A DNA stretch of 64,000 nt from Claveliimonas monacensis (GTDB taxonomy: Bacteria; Bacillota; Clostridia; Lachnospirales; Lachnospiraceae). The stretch covers positions 310,001 to 374,000 of the forward strand of contig NZ_JADCKL010000001.1 in the NCBI RefSeq assembly GCF_014982975.1, given 5' to 3'. The position numbers and the translations under genes are program-made. This document shows positions 1-8,092 of the stretch, piece by piece (position 1 is the stretch's first letter; every line of letters starts with the position of its first letter). A model generated the notes under the pieces. It saw only the letters and a program-made list of their open reading frames with translations. It searched no databases and had not been told where the DNA came from.

Positions 1-1
1 G

Positions 2-766
2 AACAAATCCCAGCTGGTGGAGGCAGTGGCCGCATTGGACAAAGAGGAAGTGGTGCTGAAGGTGCGCCGGGATGAGCAGGAAATCGCCATCCGCATGAAG
101 GCGGTCCACTGCGGCAGGGATGAGTACAAGCTGGGGATCTGGGTGCGGGATAATGCCCAGGGACTTGGCACAGTCACTTTCCTGAATGCGGACAGCCAGT
201 TCGGGGCGCTGGGGCACGGCATCAGGGATACAGATACCGGCCAGCTTCTGGACGCCTCCGACGGTCTTCTCTACACCACCAGCATCAAGGATATTAAGAA
301 GGGAAAAGACGGGACGCCGGGAGGCATGGAAGGCGTGATCATCTACAACAATTACAATATTCTTGGAAGTATTAATGAGAACACAGAGGACGGCATTTAC
401 GGTACGCTGGACAGAGTGGATACCCTCTTCACAGACACCCGGCCTCTGGAACCAGCCGGCGACGAAAGTGAGATACAAGAGGGGGAGGCCGTCATTCGCT
501 GTGCGGTCAGCGGCACGGTGGAAGATTACAAGATCCGTATTACAAAAGTTGACAGGAATGCCCAGGAAGCGAACAAAAAGATCATGCTGGAAGTGACAGA
601 TGAAAAGCTGCTGGAGCTCACAGGAGGGATCGTCCAGGGAATGAGCGGCAGTCCCATTATCCAGAACGGGAAGCTGATCGGAGCGGTGACCCACGTGTTT
701 GTGAACAGCCCGGAGGAGGGATACGGCATCTTTATCCAGGACATGTTGAAACATATCGAAAGTTAA
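2..766 (+). CDS. spoIVB: SpoIVB serine peptidase, 5'-truncated
   Basis: C-terminal 254 residues of the sporulation signalling peptidase SpoIVB (family S55). In known sporulators it crosses the forespore membranes and triggers pro-sigma-K processing in the mother cell. The frame is open to the window edge, so the true start lies upstream; the GTG at 17 is internal. The first residues look like the end of a PDZ domain (NKSQLVEAV). The peptidase domain follows, with the catalytic His in GALGHGI (about residue 72 of the visible part) and the nucleophile Ser in GMSGSPI (codon 644-646). spo0A lies directly downstream, the usual clostridial and Bacillus neighbourhood, which supports the call. Confidence 0.95.
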   Translation, partial: NKSQLVEAVAALDKEEVVLKVRRDEQEIAIRMKAVHCGRDEYKLGIWVRDNAQGLGTVTFLNADSQFGALGHGIRDTDTGQLLDASDGLLYTTSIKDIKKGKDGTPGGMEGVIIYNNYNILGSINENTEDGIYGTLDRVDTLFTDTRPLEPAGDESEIQEGEAVIRCAVSGTVEDYKIRITKVDRNAQEANKKIMLEVTDEKLLELTGGIVQGMSGSPIIQNGKLIGAVTHVFVNSPEEGYGIFIQDMLKHIES

Positions 767-808
767 GAAAATAGTGGGAAGGTGTCGAGATCTTCCGACC
801 CTAAATCC

Positions 809-837
809 TTGATTTCGCATTCTTGTAATTCTATAAT
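809..837 (+). promoter_or_regulatory. Sigma-A-type promoter of spo0A
   Basis: TTGATT (809-814) and TATAAT (832-837) are separated by 17 bases, with transcription expected near 844. This start lies 37 bases before the spo0A start codon and confirms that the ATG at 881 is used. An imperfect 0A-box-like TGTCGA at 783-788 sits upstream, but it is too weak to claim autoregulation. Confidence 0.65.
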
Positions 838-880
838 TTTCCTTGACAGTTTTTCAAGAATAGATAGGAGGATTTATGGA

Positions 881-1672
881 ATGGGAGAGATTCGTGTAGC
901 AATCGCCGACGACAACGAGAGAATTCTGGAGCTGCTTGGCGAAATCGTCAGCAGCGATAAAGACCTGAGCCTTGTGGGGAAGGCGGACAACGGTGAGGAT
1001 ATGTGCCGGGTGATCCGGGAAAAAGAGCCGGATGTTGTCCTGCTTGATCTGATCATGCCTAAAATGGACGGACTTGGCGTGATGGACGCCGTCAACCATG
1101 ACAAAACTTTGAAAAAACGCCCGTATTTTATCATAGTCACAGCTGTGGGCCAGGAGCGGATTACAGAGGACGCTTTCAACAAAGGGGCCATGTACTATGT
1201 TATGAAGCCTTTTAAGAATGAGGTGATCCTGGAGCGGATCAAGCAGGTCACCCAGAAGGGGAGGACGAGCTATATCCACGGCCTGGATGCTGCTGCCCAA
1301 AGTCCGGAGCAGGAGGAGGCCAACCTGGAGACAAGGGTGACGGATATGATCCACGAGATCGGCATTCCCGCCCATATCAAGGGGTATCACTATCTGAGGG
1401 ACGCCATTATGATGGCAGTGGAAGATATGGATGTGCTGAACGCCGTGACGAAAGTTCTCTATCCCACAGTGGCCAAACATCACCAGACAACGGCCAGCCG
1501 GGTGGAGAGGGCTATACGGCATGCCATCGAGGTGGCCTGGAGCAGAGGAAAGCTGGACACTCTGGATGAACTGTTCGGATACACGGTGAGCAATGGCAAG
1601 GGAAAGCCCACAAACTCCGAGTTTATCGCGCTGATCGCAGATACGCTGCGCCTGGAATATAAAAACAGATAA
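881..1672 (+). CDS. spo0A: Spo0A, sporulation response regulator
   Basis: Master transcription factor for entry into sporulation, 263 residues, the family length. The receiver domain spans about 1-125. Its acidic pocket is D10/D11, the phosphoacceptor is D56 in [11 protein letters not shown] (the same number as in B. subtilis), and the switch lysine is in VMKPFKN. The C-terminal Spo0A DNA-binding domain follows, with the conserved recognition helix [17 protein letters not shown]. The frame is open back to 782, but AGGAGG at 866-871 sits nine bases before the ATG at 881 and the promoter -10 lies at 832-837, so 881 is chosen. It follows spoIVB, as expected. Confidence 0.97.
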   Translation: MGEIRVAIADDNERILELLGEIVSSDKDLSLVGKADNGEDMCRVIREKEPDVVLLDLIMPKMDGLGVMDAVNHDKTLKKRPYFIIVTAVGQERITEDAFNKGAMYYVMKPFKNEVILERIKQVTQKGRTSYIHGLDAAAQSPEQEEANLETRVTDMIHEIGIPAHIKGYHYLRDAIMMAVEDMDVLNAVTKVLYPTVAKHHQTTASRVERAIRHAIEVAWSRGKLDTLDELFGYTVSNGKGKPTNSEFIALIADTLRLEYKNR

Positions 1673-1675
1673 CCC

Positions 1676-1704
1676 TTTTCATCTGAATAAAAATACGGTA
1701 TAAT
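1676..1704 (+). promoter_or_regulatory. Promoter of glgA
   Basis: TTTTCA (1676-1681) and TATAAT (1699-1704) are spaced by 17 bases and begin immediately after the spo0A stop codon. glgA therefore probably has its own promoter. The -10 box lies inside the inverted repeat listed next. Confidence 0.55.
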
Positions 1705-1728
1705 AACTATATATACCTATATACCGTA
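1694..1728. repeat. 9-bp inverted repeat on the glgA promoter
   Basis: TACGGTATA (1694-1702) and TATACCGTA (1720-1728) are perfect inverted arms 17 bases apart. A third copy of the core, TATACC, lies at 1712-1717. The left arm overlaps the -10 box and the right arm lies in the early transcript. The placement fits a repressor operator; no regulator gene sits beside it. Confidence 0.5.
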
Positions 1729-1747
1729 AGGATGGGAGGAAAATATC

Positions 1748-3184
1748 ATGAAACAAATACTTTTTGCAGCGTCCGAGGCCGTGCCTTTTATCAAGACAGG
1801 CGGACTGGCAGACGTAGTTGGATCTCTGCCGAAATATTTTGACAAAGAAAAATATGATGTCCGTGTCATGCTGCCGAAATATCTCTGTATGAAAGAAGAG
1901 TGGAGAAATCAGCTGCAGTACAGGACACATTTTTACATGGATCTGAACTGGCGTACAGAGTACGTGGGAATTCTCGAGCTGCAGTACGAGGGAATTACAT
2001 TCTATTTTATAGATAATGAGTATTATTTCAGCGGGTGGGCGCCCTACGGCGACATGTATGCGGATATTGAGAAATTTGCCTTTTTCTCCAAGGCTGTGCT
2101 GAGCGCGCTTCCGGTGATCGGTTTCCGCCCGGATATCATCCACTGCCATGACTGGCAGACCGGACTGATCCCCATCTTTCTTGATAATTTCCGCTACGGA
2201 AACGAGTACTACCGTGGGATCAAGACCATCATGACCATCCACAACCTGAAATTCCAGGGCACCTGGGATACAAAGAGAGTGCAGGATATTACAGGTCTTC
2301 CTTCCTACTATTTTGTGCCGGACAAGCTGGAAGCATACAAGGACGCCAATTACCTGAAGGGAGGTATCGTGTATGCTGACCGCATTACAACTGTCAGCAG
2401 TACATATGCCGAGGAGATCAAGACGCCGTTCTACGGGGAAAAACTGGATGGACTTATGAACGCCCGCGCAGGCAGCCTGTCCGGTATCGTGAACGGTATT
2501 GACTATGACGACTACAATCCGGAGACGGACAAACATATTGCCCGCAATTACTCTGTCAAGAATTTCAGGAAAGAAAAGGTAAAGAACAAGGTCGCTCTCC
2601 AGGAAGAGCTGAATCTCGAGCGGGACAATCATGCAATGATGATCGGTATTGTCTCCAGGCTGACAGATCAGAAAGGATTCGACCTGATCGACTGCGTGCT
2701 GGATGAGCTCTGTCAGGATGCCATCCAGATCGTGGCTCTGGGAACCGGGGAGGCAAAATACGAAAATATGTTCCGTCACTATGCGTGGAAGTATCCGGGA
2801 AAAGTTTCTGCCAACATTTATTATTCAGAGCCTATGTCCCACAAGATCTACGCGTCCTGCGACGCCTTCCTCATGCCGTCTCTCTTTGAGCCCTGCGGCC
2901 TGAGCCAGCTTATGAGCCTGCGCTACGGCACCCTGCCCATCGTCCGTGAGACCGGCGGTCTGAAGGATACGGTGGAGCCTTACAATGAGTACGAGAAGAC
3001 CGGAACCGGCTTCAGCTTCAGCAATTACAATGCCCACGAGATGATGGCCACTGTCCGCTATGCGGAGCAGATCTTCTACGACCGCAAGAGAGACTGGAAC
3101 AAGATTGTTGAGAGAGCCATGGAGCAGGATTTCTCATGGAACCATTCTGCAAGAGAATACGAGAAGCTTTACGACGAACTATAG
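1748..3184 (+). CDS. glgA: Glycogen synthase (ADP-glucose)
   Basis: Transfers glucose from ADP-glucose to the non-reducing end of alpha-1,4-glucan (GT5, GT-B fold). The 478 residues match the family. KTGGLADVVGSLPK at residues 16-29 is the ADP-glucose-binding loop of the N-terminal half. The C-terminal half carries SLFEPCGLSQ, with the conserved glutamate, and TGGLKDTV. The start has GGGAGGA ten bases upstream. No other glycogen genes (glgB, C, D, P) lie in the window, so the gene stands alone between spo0A and a terminator. Glycogen or granulose storage before sporulation is known in clostridia; a link to its place beside spo0A is inference. Confidence 0.95.
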   Translation: MKQILFAASEAVPFIKTGGLADVVGSLPKYFDKEKYDVRVMLPKYLCMKEEWRNQLQYRTHFYMDLNWRTEYVGILELQYEGITFYFIDNEYYFSGWAPYGDMYADIEKFAFFSKAVLSALPVIGFRPDIIHCHDWQTGLIPIFLDNFRYGNEYYRGIKTIMTIHNLKFQGTWDTKRVQDITGLPSYYFVPDKLEAYKDANYLKGGIVYADRITTVSSTYAEEIKTPFYGEKLDGLMNARAGSLSGIVNGIDYDDYNPETDKHIARNYSVKNFRKEKVKNKVALQEELNLERDNHAMMIGIVSRLTDQKGFDLIDCVLDELCQDAIQIVALGTGEAKYENMFRHYAWKYPGKVSANIYYSEPMSHKIYASCDAFLMPSLFEPCGLSQLMSLRYGTLPIVRETGGLKDTVEPYNEYEKTGTGFSFSNYNAHEMMATVRYAEQIFYDRKRDWNKIVERAMEQDFSWNHSAREYEKLYDEL

Positions 3185-3205
3185 AATGCATGACAGGATG
3201 ATTTT

Positions 3206-3247
3206 AAGCTGCCGCACCTGTTTATCTGGCGCGGCAGCTTCTTTATT
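3206..3247 (+). terminator. Rho-independent terminator after glgA
   Basis: AAGCTGCCGC (3206-3215) and GCGGCAGCTT (3231-3240) form a perfect 10-bp stem followed by CTTTATT. Confidence 0.85.
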
Positions 3248-3284
3248 CTGACGCACAAGAAGACAAAAACAGAAAGGACAGAAC

Positions 3285-3944
3285 ATGAGCATGATGGACG
3301 CGAGAACCAAGGAGGCGGTCCGCTATCTGGGATTTGGGAGACAGGAGGCGGACGAGGCGACGCTGGCCATGGTGGCCCGCTCCTTTGAGGAGCTGAAAAC
3401 CGCCGCCTCTCCCAGGATCGTCTGGCGTATCTTTGACCTGAATCCGGAGGGGGAGGATTCCCTCAATATAGGCGGGATGAAGATCCACAGCAAAAGCCTG
3501 TGCAGGAATATGAAAGGATGCTGTCAGGCAGTAGTCCTTGGAGCGACGCTGGGAGCCGGGGTGGATCTTCTCATGCGCCGTCAGTCCCTCACTGACATGG
3601 CAGGTGCTGTGGTGACCCAGGCCTGCGCAGCTGCCATGCTGGAGGAATATCTGGACGGGGAACAGGAAGAGATCGGCCGGGAGCTGGAGCGGGAGGGAAA
3701 ATACCTGCGGCCCAGATTCAGTCCCGGTTATGGTGATTTCTCCATCACCCACCAGAGGCAGATCCTGTCCATGCTGGAAGCGCCAAAAAGGATCGGCCTT
3801 TCCATGACAGAAAGCTCTATGCTGACTCCGGTAAAATCCGTCACAGCTGTGATCGGAGTATCTGCCGAGCAGGAGCCCTGCCACAGGAAAGGGTGTGAGG
3901 CATGCGAAAAGAAAGACTGTATATATCGGAGGAACGAAGGATGA
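3285..3944 (+). CDS. Methionine synthase reactivation subunit, separate from MetH
   Basis: 219-residue homologue of the C-terminal AdoMet-binding activation domain of cobalamin-dependent methionine synthase. In E. coli that domain is part of MetH; in many clostridia it is a separate protein. It would bind S-adenosylmethionine and remethylate cob(II)alamin that has been oxidised during turnover. Recognisable parts are the RPRFSPGYGDFSI segment, typical of the AdoMet site, and a Cys-rich C-terminus (CHRKGCEACEKKDC) that is not part of the E. coli domain. The stop overlaps the metH start (ATGA at 3941), so the two products are translationally coupled. Confidence 0.88.
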   Translation: MSMMDARTKEAVRYLGFGRQEADEATLAMVARSFEELKTAASPRIVWRIFDLNPEGEDSLNIGGMKIHSKSLCRNMKGCCQAVVLGATLGAGVDLLMRRQSLTDMAGAVVTQACAAAMLEEYLDGEQEEIGRELEREGKYLRPRFSPGYGDFSITHQRQILSMLEAPKRIGLSMTESSMLTPVKSVTAVIGVSAEQEPCHRKGCEACEKKDCIYRRNEG

Positions 3945-6328
3945 TACTGGAAAGACTAGGAAAAGAGCTGCTTTTTTTTGACGGCGGCATGGGGACGCTC
4001 CTGCAGGAGAAAGGGCTTCGCCCGGGAGAACTGCCGGAAGTCTGGAATCTGGAGCACACAGAGGAGATCGTGGACATACACAGGCAGTATTTTGAGGCTG
4101 GCAGCGACATTGTCCTCACTAACACCTTCGGCGCAAACGCCCTCAAATTCCACAGCGGTGACTATGATCTGGAGGATATCATCACAGCAGCTGTGGTAAG
4201 CGCCAAGGAGGGGGCTTATCTTGGGGTCCACGATGACAGGGAGGTCTATGTGGCCATGGATATAGGTCCCACAGGAAAGCTCTTAAAGCCTCTGGGAGAT
4301 CTGGATTTTGAGACCGCGCTGGCAGCTTTCGGGGAGGCCGCCAGGTACGGGGAGGCCGCCGGTGCCGATCTCATCCACATCGAGACGATGAGCGACATGT
4401 ATGAGATGAAAGCCGCTGTGCTGGGGGCGAAAGAGAACACCTCCCTCCCGGTCTTTGCCACCATGATCTTTGACGAGAAAGGGAAGCTCCTGACAGGCGG
4501 AGATGTGGCAGCTGCTGTCGCCATGCTGGAAGGCCTCCGGGTGAATGCTCTTGGCATCAACTGCGGACTGGGACCGGAGCAGATGCTTCCCATCCTGGAG
4601 GAGATCATGAAGTATACCTCTCTGCCGGTAATCGTCAAGCCAAATGCAGGCCTGCCCAGACAGAGAGACGGCCGCACCGTGTATGATGTTGCCCCGGAGG
4701 AATTTGCCGCTTCCATGAGGCGGATCGTGGAGATGGGGGCCTGCGCGATCGGCGGCTGCTGTGGCACTTCCCCGGCTCACATCCGGCAGATGACCAGCCT
4801 GTGCAGGGGAATGGAAGCAGGGCTGCCCGTCAGGAAGACAGATACCATTGTCTCCTCCTACGGAAGAGCGGTGGTGCTGGGTGAGAAACCGGTGATCATC
4901 GGGGAGCGCATCAACCCCACAGGGAAAAAGAAATTCCGGCAGGCGCTGAAAGACCATGACATGGATTACATTCTGAAGGAGGCTGTTGCACAGCAAGAGC
5001 AGGGAGCCCACATCCTTGACGTCAATGTGGGACTGCCGGATATTGACGAGACAGCCATGATGAAGGAAGTGATCGGGGAACTCCAGAGCATCACAAGCCT
5101 TCCCCTGCAGATCGACACAGTAGAGCCTTCTGCCATGGAAGCTGCCATGCGGATGTACAACGGCAAACCTATGATCAATTCCGTCAACGGCAAGCAGGAG
5201 TCCATGGACCAGGTCTTTCCCCTTGTGAAAAAGTACGGAGGCGTGGTGGTGGGACTGACCCTGGACGAGGCGGGGATTCCTGCAGACGCCGAAGGGAGGG
5301 CGAAGATCGCCGGAAAGATCATAGCAGAGGCTGCCAAGTACGGAATCTTGCCGAAAGATATTGTCATCGATGTGCTGGCCATGACGGTCAGCTCTGACCC
5401 GGAGGGGGCTAAAACGACCCTGGAGGCCCTCCGCCTTGTGCGGGAGAGATACGGTGTCCGCACGGTGCTGGGTGTCTCCAATATATCCTTCGGGCTTCCC
5501 TGCCGCCCGGTCATCAACGCTCATTTCTATACCATGGCTCTTCAGAGCGGCCTTACAGCCGGGATCATCAATCCCGCATCAGAGGAGATGAGGAAATCCT
5601 ACTATGCCTACTGTGCGCTGATGGGCTATGACAGCAACTGCGAGGATTATATCCGGGAGTTTGGGAATGCCCGGGCAGATCAGAGTGCCTCACCTGTGGC
5701 ATCCTCCCTCACGTTGAAAGATGCGATCGAGAAGGGGCTGAAAGAAGACGCTTCCGCCCTCACCAGAGAGCTGGTAAAAGAGCGGGAGCCTCTGGAGATC
5801 ATCGACAGTGAGCTGATCCCGGCGCTGGACCAGGTGGGGAAGGGCTTTGAGCAGGGCACTGTCTTTCTCCCCCAGCTTCTTATGAGCGCGGATGCGGCTA
5901 AAAATGCCTTTGCTGTGCTCAGAGACAAACTGGAGGAGAGCGGCAGCTCCGCAAAGAAGAAGGAGAAGATCATCCTGGCCACAGTCAAGGGAGATATCCA
6001 TGATATTGGAAAGAATATTGTGAAAGTGCTCCTTGAAAATTACAGTTTCGATGTGATCGATATGGGGAAAGACGTTCCGCCTGAGGATATTGTCAGGCGC
6101 GCACTGGACGAGGATGTGCGTCTGGTGGGTCTCTCCGCCCTTATGACCACCACTGTGGGAAGCATGGAAGAGACTATCCGCCAGCTTCGGAAGGAGAAAC
6201 CGGACTGCAAAGTGATGGTTGGAGGCGCTGTGCTGAACCAGGAGTACGCGGATATGATCGGGGCGGACTTCTATGGGAAAGACGCCATGCAGTCTGTCTA
6301 CTACGCCCAGCGTCTGTTTGAAAAATAG
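3941..6328 (+). CDS. metH: Cobalamin-dependent methionine synthase, lacking activation domain
   Basis: Makes methionine from homocysteine and methyltetrahydrofolate through methylcobalamin. Domains in order: homocysteine/zinc barrel (about 1-300; GINCGLG and GGCCG supply three zinc cysteines), pterin-binding barrel (from about 315, GERINPTGKKKF), cap helices, and B12-binding Rossmann domain with the axial-histidine motif DIHDIGKN at about 684. It ends at residue 795, where E. coli MetH would begin its activation domain; the preceding gene supplies that. The frame opens at 3902, but GGAGGAACGAAGG just before the ATG at 3941 and the ATGA overlap favour 3941. Confidence 0.95.
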   Translation: MILERLGKELLFFDGGMGTLLQEKGLRPGELPEVWNLEHTEEIVDIHRQYFEAGSDIVLTNTFGANALKFHSGDYDLEDIITAAVVSAKEGAYLGVHDDREVYVAMDIGPTGKLLKPLGDLDFETALAAFGEAARYGEAAGADLIHIETMSDMYEMKAAVLGAKENTSLPVFATMIFDEKGKLLTGGDVAAAVAMLEGLRVNALGINCGLGPEQMLPILEEIMKYTSLPVIVKPNAGLPRQRDGRTVYDVAPEEFAASMRRIVEMGACAIGGCCGTSPAHIRQMTSLCRGMEAGLPVRKTDTIVSSYGRAVVLGEKPVIIGERINPTGKKKFRQALKDHDMDYILKEAVAQQEQGAHILDVNVGLPDIDETAMMKEVIGELQSITSLPLQIDTVEPSAMEAAMRMYNGKPMINSVNGKQESMDQVFPLVKKYGGVVVGLTLDEAGIPADAEGRAKIAGKIIAEAAKYGILPKDIVIDVLAMTVSSDPEGAKTTLEALRLVRERYGVRTVLGVSNISFGLPCRPVINAHFYTMALQSGLTAGIINPASEEMRKSYYAYCALMGYDSNCEDYIREFGNARADQSASPVASSLTLKDAIEKGLKEDASALTRELVKEREPLEIIDSELIPALDQVGKGFEQGTVFLPQLLMSADAAKNAFAVLRDKLEESGSSAKKKEKIILATVKGDIHDIGKNIVKVLLENYSFDVIDMGKDVPPEDIVRRALDEDVRLVGLSALMTTTVGSMEETIRQLRKEKPDCKVMVGGAVLNQEYADMIGADFYGKDAMQSVYYAQRLFEK

Positions 6329-6365
6329 GACGGAAAATGTTTCTTATTTTATACACGCTGTCTCC

Positions 6366-6394
6366 TTGACAGAAAATTAACATTTGGCTATAGT
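6366..6394 (+). promoter_or_regulatory. Promoter of the hydrogenase gene
   Basis: TTGACA (6366-6371), 17 bases, TATAGT (6389-6394): close to the sigma-A consensus. Transcription near 6401 leaves a 50-base leader before the ATG at 6454 and rules out the frame's first ATG at 6406. Confidence 0.75.
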
Positions 6395-6453
6395 GGTAGT
6401 GTTAAATGACCCTTTTTGAGGGGGCAAGTTCTATTACAGGAGGAGACCGCTTT

Positions 6454-7968
6454 ATGATGAGAGGATTGGATACAACGGTGAGGAGACTGCGCCGGAAAGT
6501 ATTCGAGGAGGTTGCCAGGCTTGGATTTAAGTCCAACCCGGAGACATTGAACGATGACATGGAAGCCATTCCGTACAAAATGGTAAACGAGGACACAAAA
6601 ATAAAATACAGGGAGAGTGTGTACAGAGCCAGGGCGATTGTCCGGGAGAGACTCCGGCTGGCCATGGGACTGTCGCTCCGTCCGGAAAATAAACCTGTCC
6701 ATCTGACAGCAGGTGTGGAGGCCAGTAATATCTCCGATAAATATTATGAGCCGCCGCTTATGCAGGTTATCCCATCTGCCTGTGAGGCCTGTGAGGAGAA
6801 GGGATATGAGGTCAGCAATATGTGTAAGGGATGTCTGGCCCACCCCTGTATGGAAGTCTGCCCCAAAGGAGCGATTTCCTTTGTGAAGGGAAAATCCTAT
6901 ATTGACCAGTCCAAATGTATCAAGTGCGGCAAGTGCAAATCCGTCTGTCCCTACGACGCCATCGCCAAGAAGGAGCGTCCCTGCCAGAAGGCATGCGGCG
7001 TGGGTGCGATCACGTCTGACAAGATGGGCCGGGCCTACATCGACAGCGATAAATGCGTGTCCTGCGGCATGTGCATGGTCAGCTGCCCCTTTGGCGCTAT
7101 CTCCGACAAGTCACAGATCTTCCAGCTGGCGAGAGCACTGAAAGAAGGAGATCATATTATCGCCGAGATCGCGCCTGCATTCTATGGACAGTTTGGAGAT
7201 AACATCACGCCGAGAAACCTGAAGGCTGCTCTCATGGAACTGGGCTTCAAAGAGGTGTATGAGGTGGCGCTGGGCGCAGATATCGGAGCTATTGCGGAGG
7301 CCCACCACTATGTGGAGAAGGTGACGACAGGAGAGCTGCCCTTCCTTCTCACATCCTGCTGCCCATCCTGGGCAATGCTGGCCAAGAAGTTCTTCCCGGA
7401 TCTGATCGATGAAGTGTCCCAGGAGCTGACTCCCATGGTGGCCACAGCCAGGACTATCAAACAGGAGCACCCGAATGCCAAAGTGGTCTTCATCGGTCCC
7501 TGTGCGGCCAAGAAGCTGGAGGCCATGAGAAGAAGCGTTCGCAGTGATGTGGATTTCGTAGTAACTTTTGAGGAGCTTCAGGCCATGTTTGACGCAAAGG
7601 ATATTGATCTCAGCCAGTATGCTGCCGAGTCCTCCTTCCACAACGCCACCGGAGCAGGACGTGGTTACGCAGTGGCAGGCGGCGTGGCTGACGCTATCAA
7701 AAAATGTGTCAATACCTACTATCCGGACGTGGAGGTACATATTGAGCACGCGGAGGGACTGGCTGACTGTAAGAAGATCCTGACCCTGGCAAAGGCAGGG
7801 CGGATGAACGGCTGCCTTATCGAAGGCATGGGCTGCCCGGGCGGATGTGTGGCCGGAGCAGGAACCAATATCCCGGTTGCAAAAGCGCAGAAGAAGATCC
7901 AGGATTTCGTAAAGGCATCCTCCAAACAGGTGCCGCCCAAGGAACTGGAAGAGATCGAGCTGAAATAA
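6454..7968 (+). CDS. Monomeric [FeFe] hydrogenase, group-B-like, with N-terminal ferredoxin domain
   Basis: 504-residue iron-sulfur protein. The middle region (about 110-230) holds a run of CxxCxxC-type ferredoxin motifs, including CIKCGKCKSVCP and CVSCGMCMVSCP. The C-terminal H-cluster domain has all three signatures: TSCCPSW (proton-relay and ligand cysteines), GPCAAKK and EGMGCPGGC. The second signature has Gly where the well-studied CpI enzyme has Met, a difference I associate with group B enzymes. It would couple ferredoxin to H2 evolution or uptake in the cytoplasm. No hydrogenase partner subunit or HydE/F/G maturase is nearby. AGGAGG at 6438-6443 fixes the start. Confidence 0.88.
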   Translation: MMRGLDTTVRRLRRKVFEEVARLGFKSNPETLNDDMEAIPYKMVNEDTKIKYRESVYRARAIVRERLRLAMGLSLRPENKPVHLTAGVEASNISDKYYEPPLMQVIPSACEACEEKGYEVSNMCKGCLAHPCMEVCPKGAISFVKGKSYIDQSKCIKCGKCKSVCPYDAIAKKERPCQKACGVGAITSDKMGRAYIDSDKCVSCGMCMVSCPFGAISDKSQIFQLARALKEGDHIIAEIAPAFYGQFGDNITPRNLKAALMELGFKEVYEVALGADIGAIAEAHHYVEKVTTGELPFLLTSCCPSWAMLAKKFFPDLIDEVSQELTPMVATARTIKQEHPNAKVVFIGPCAAKKLEAMRRSVRSDVDFVVTFEELQAMFDAKDIDLSQYAAESSFHNATGAGRGYAVAGGVADAIKKCVNTYYPDVEVHIEHAEGLADCKKILTLAKAGRMNGCLIEGMGCPGGCVAGAGTNIPVAKAQKKIQDFVKASSKQVPPKELEEIELK

Positions 7969-8023
7969 GACGGATAAGAGATGAGAGCGGAACAGCAGCC
8001 GCATGCGGCATAAGTCTGACAGG

Positions 8024-8055
8024 CCCCGGCGTTGACAAACGCCGGGGTTCTCTTT
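8024..8055 (+). terminator. Terminator of the hydrogenase gene, overlapping the alaS promoter
   Basis: CCCCGGCGTT (8024-8033), loop GACA, AACGCCGGGG (8038-8047), then TTCTCTTT. This is a perfect 10-bp GC-rich stem with a tetraloop. The -35 box of the alaS promoter is built from the end of the left arm and the loop. Confidence 0.85.
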
Positions 8056-8060
8056 ATAAT
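8032..8060 (+). promoter_or_regulatory. Consensus promoter of alaS
   Basis: TTGACA (8032-8037), exactly 17 bases, TATAAT (8055-8060): a perfect sigma-A consensus. The leader to the ATG at 8093 is under 30 bases, so there is no room for a T-box riboswitch. Confidence 0.85.
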
Positions 8061-8092
8061 TAGATGTTAGTTTGAAAAATTAGGAGGAAACT

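Noticed and set aside
783-788. 0A box upstream of spo0A
   Set aside because: Only the core TGTCGA is present and the flanks do not match; a single weak match is not evidence.
4283-5524. Antisense frame opposite metH
   Set aside because: His/Gly/Arg-rich translation with no motifs; a shadow of metH.
8061-8092. Possible T-box upstream of alaS
   Set aside because: The leader from the consensus promoter to the ATG is under 30 bases, far too short.
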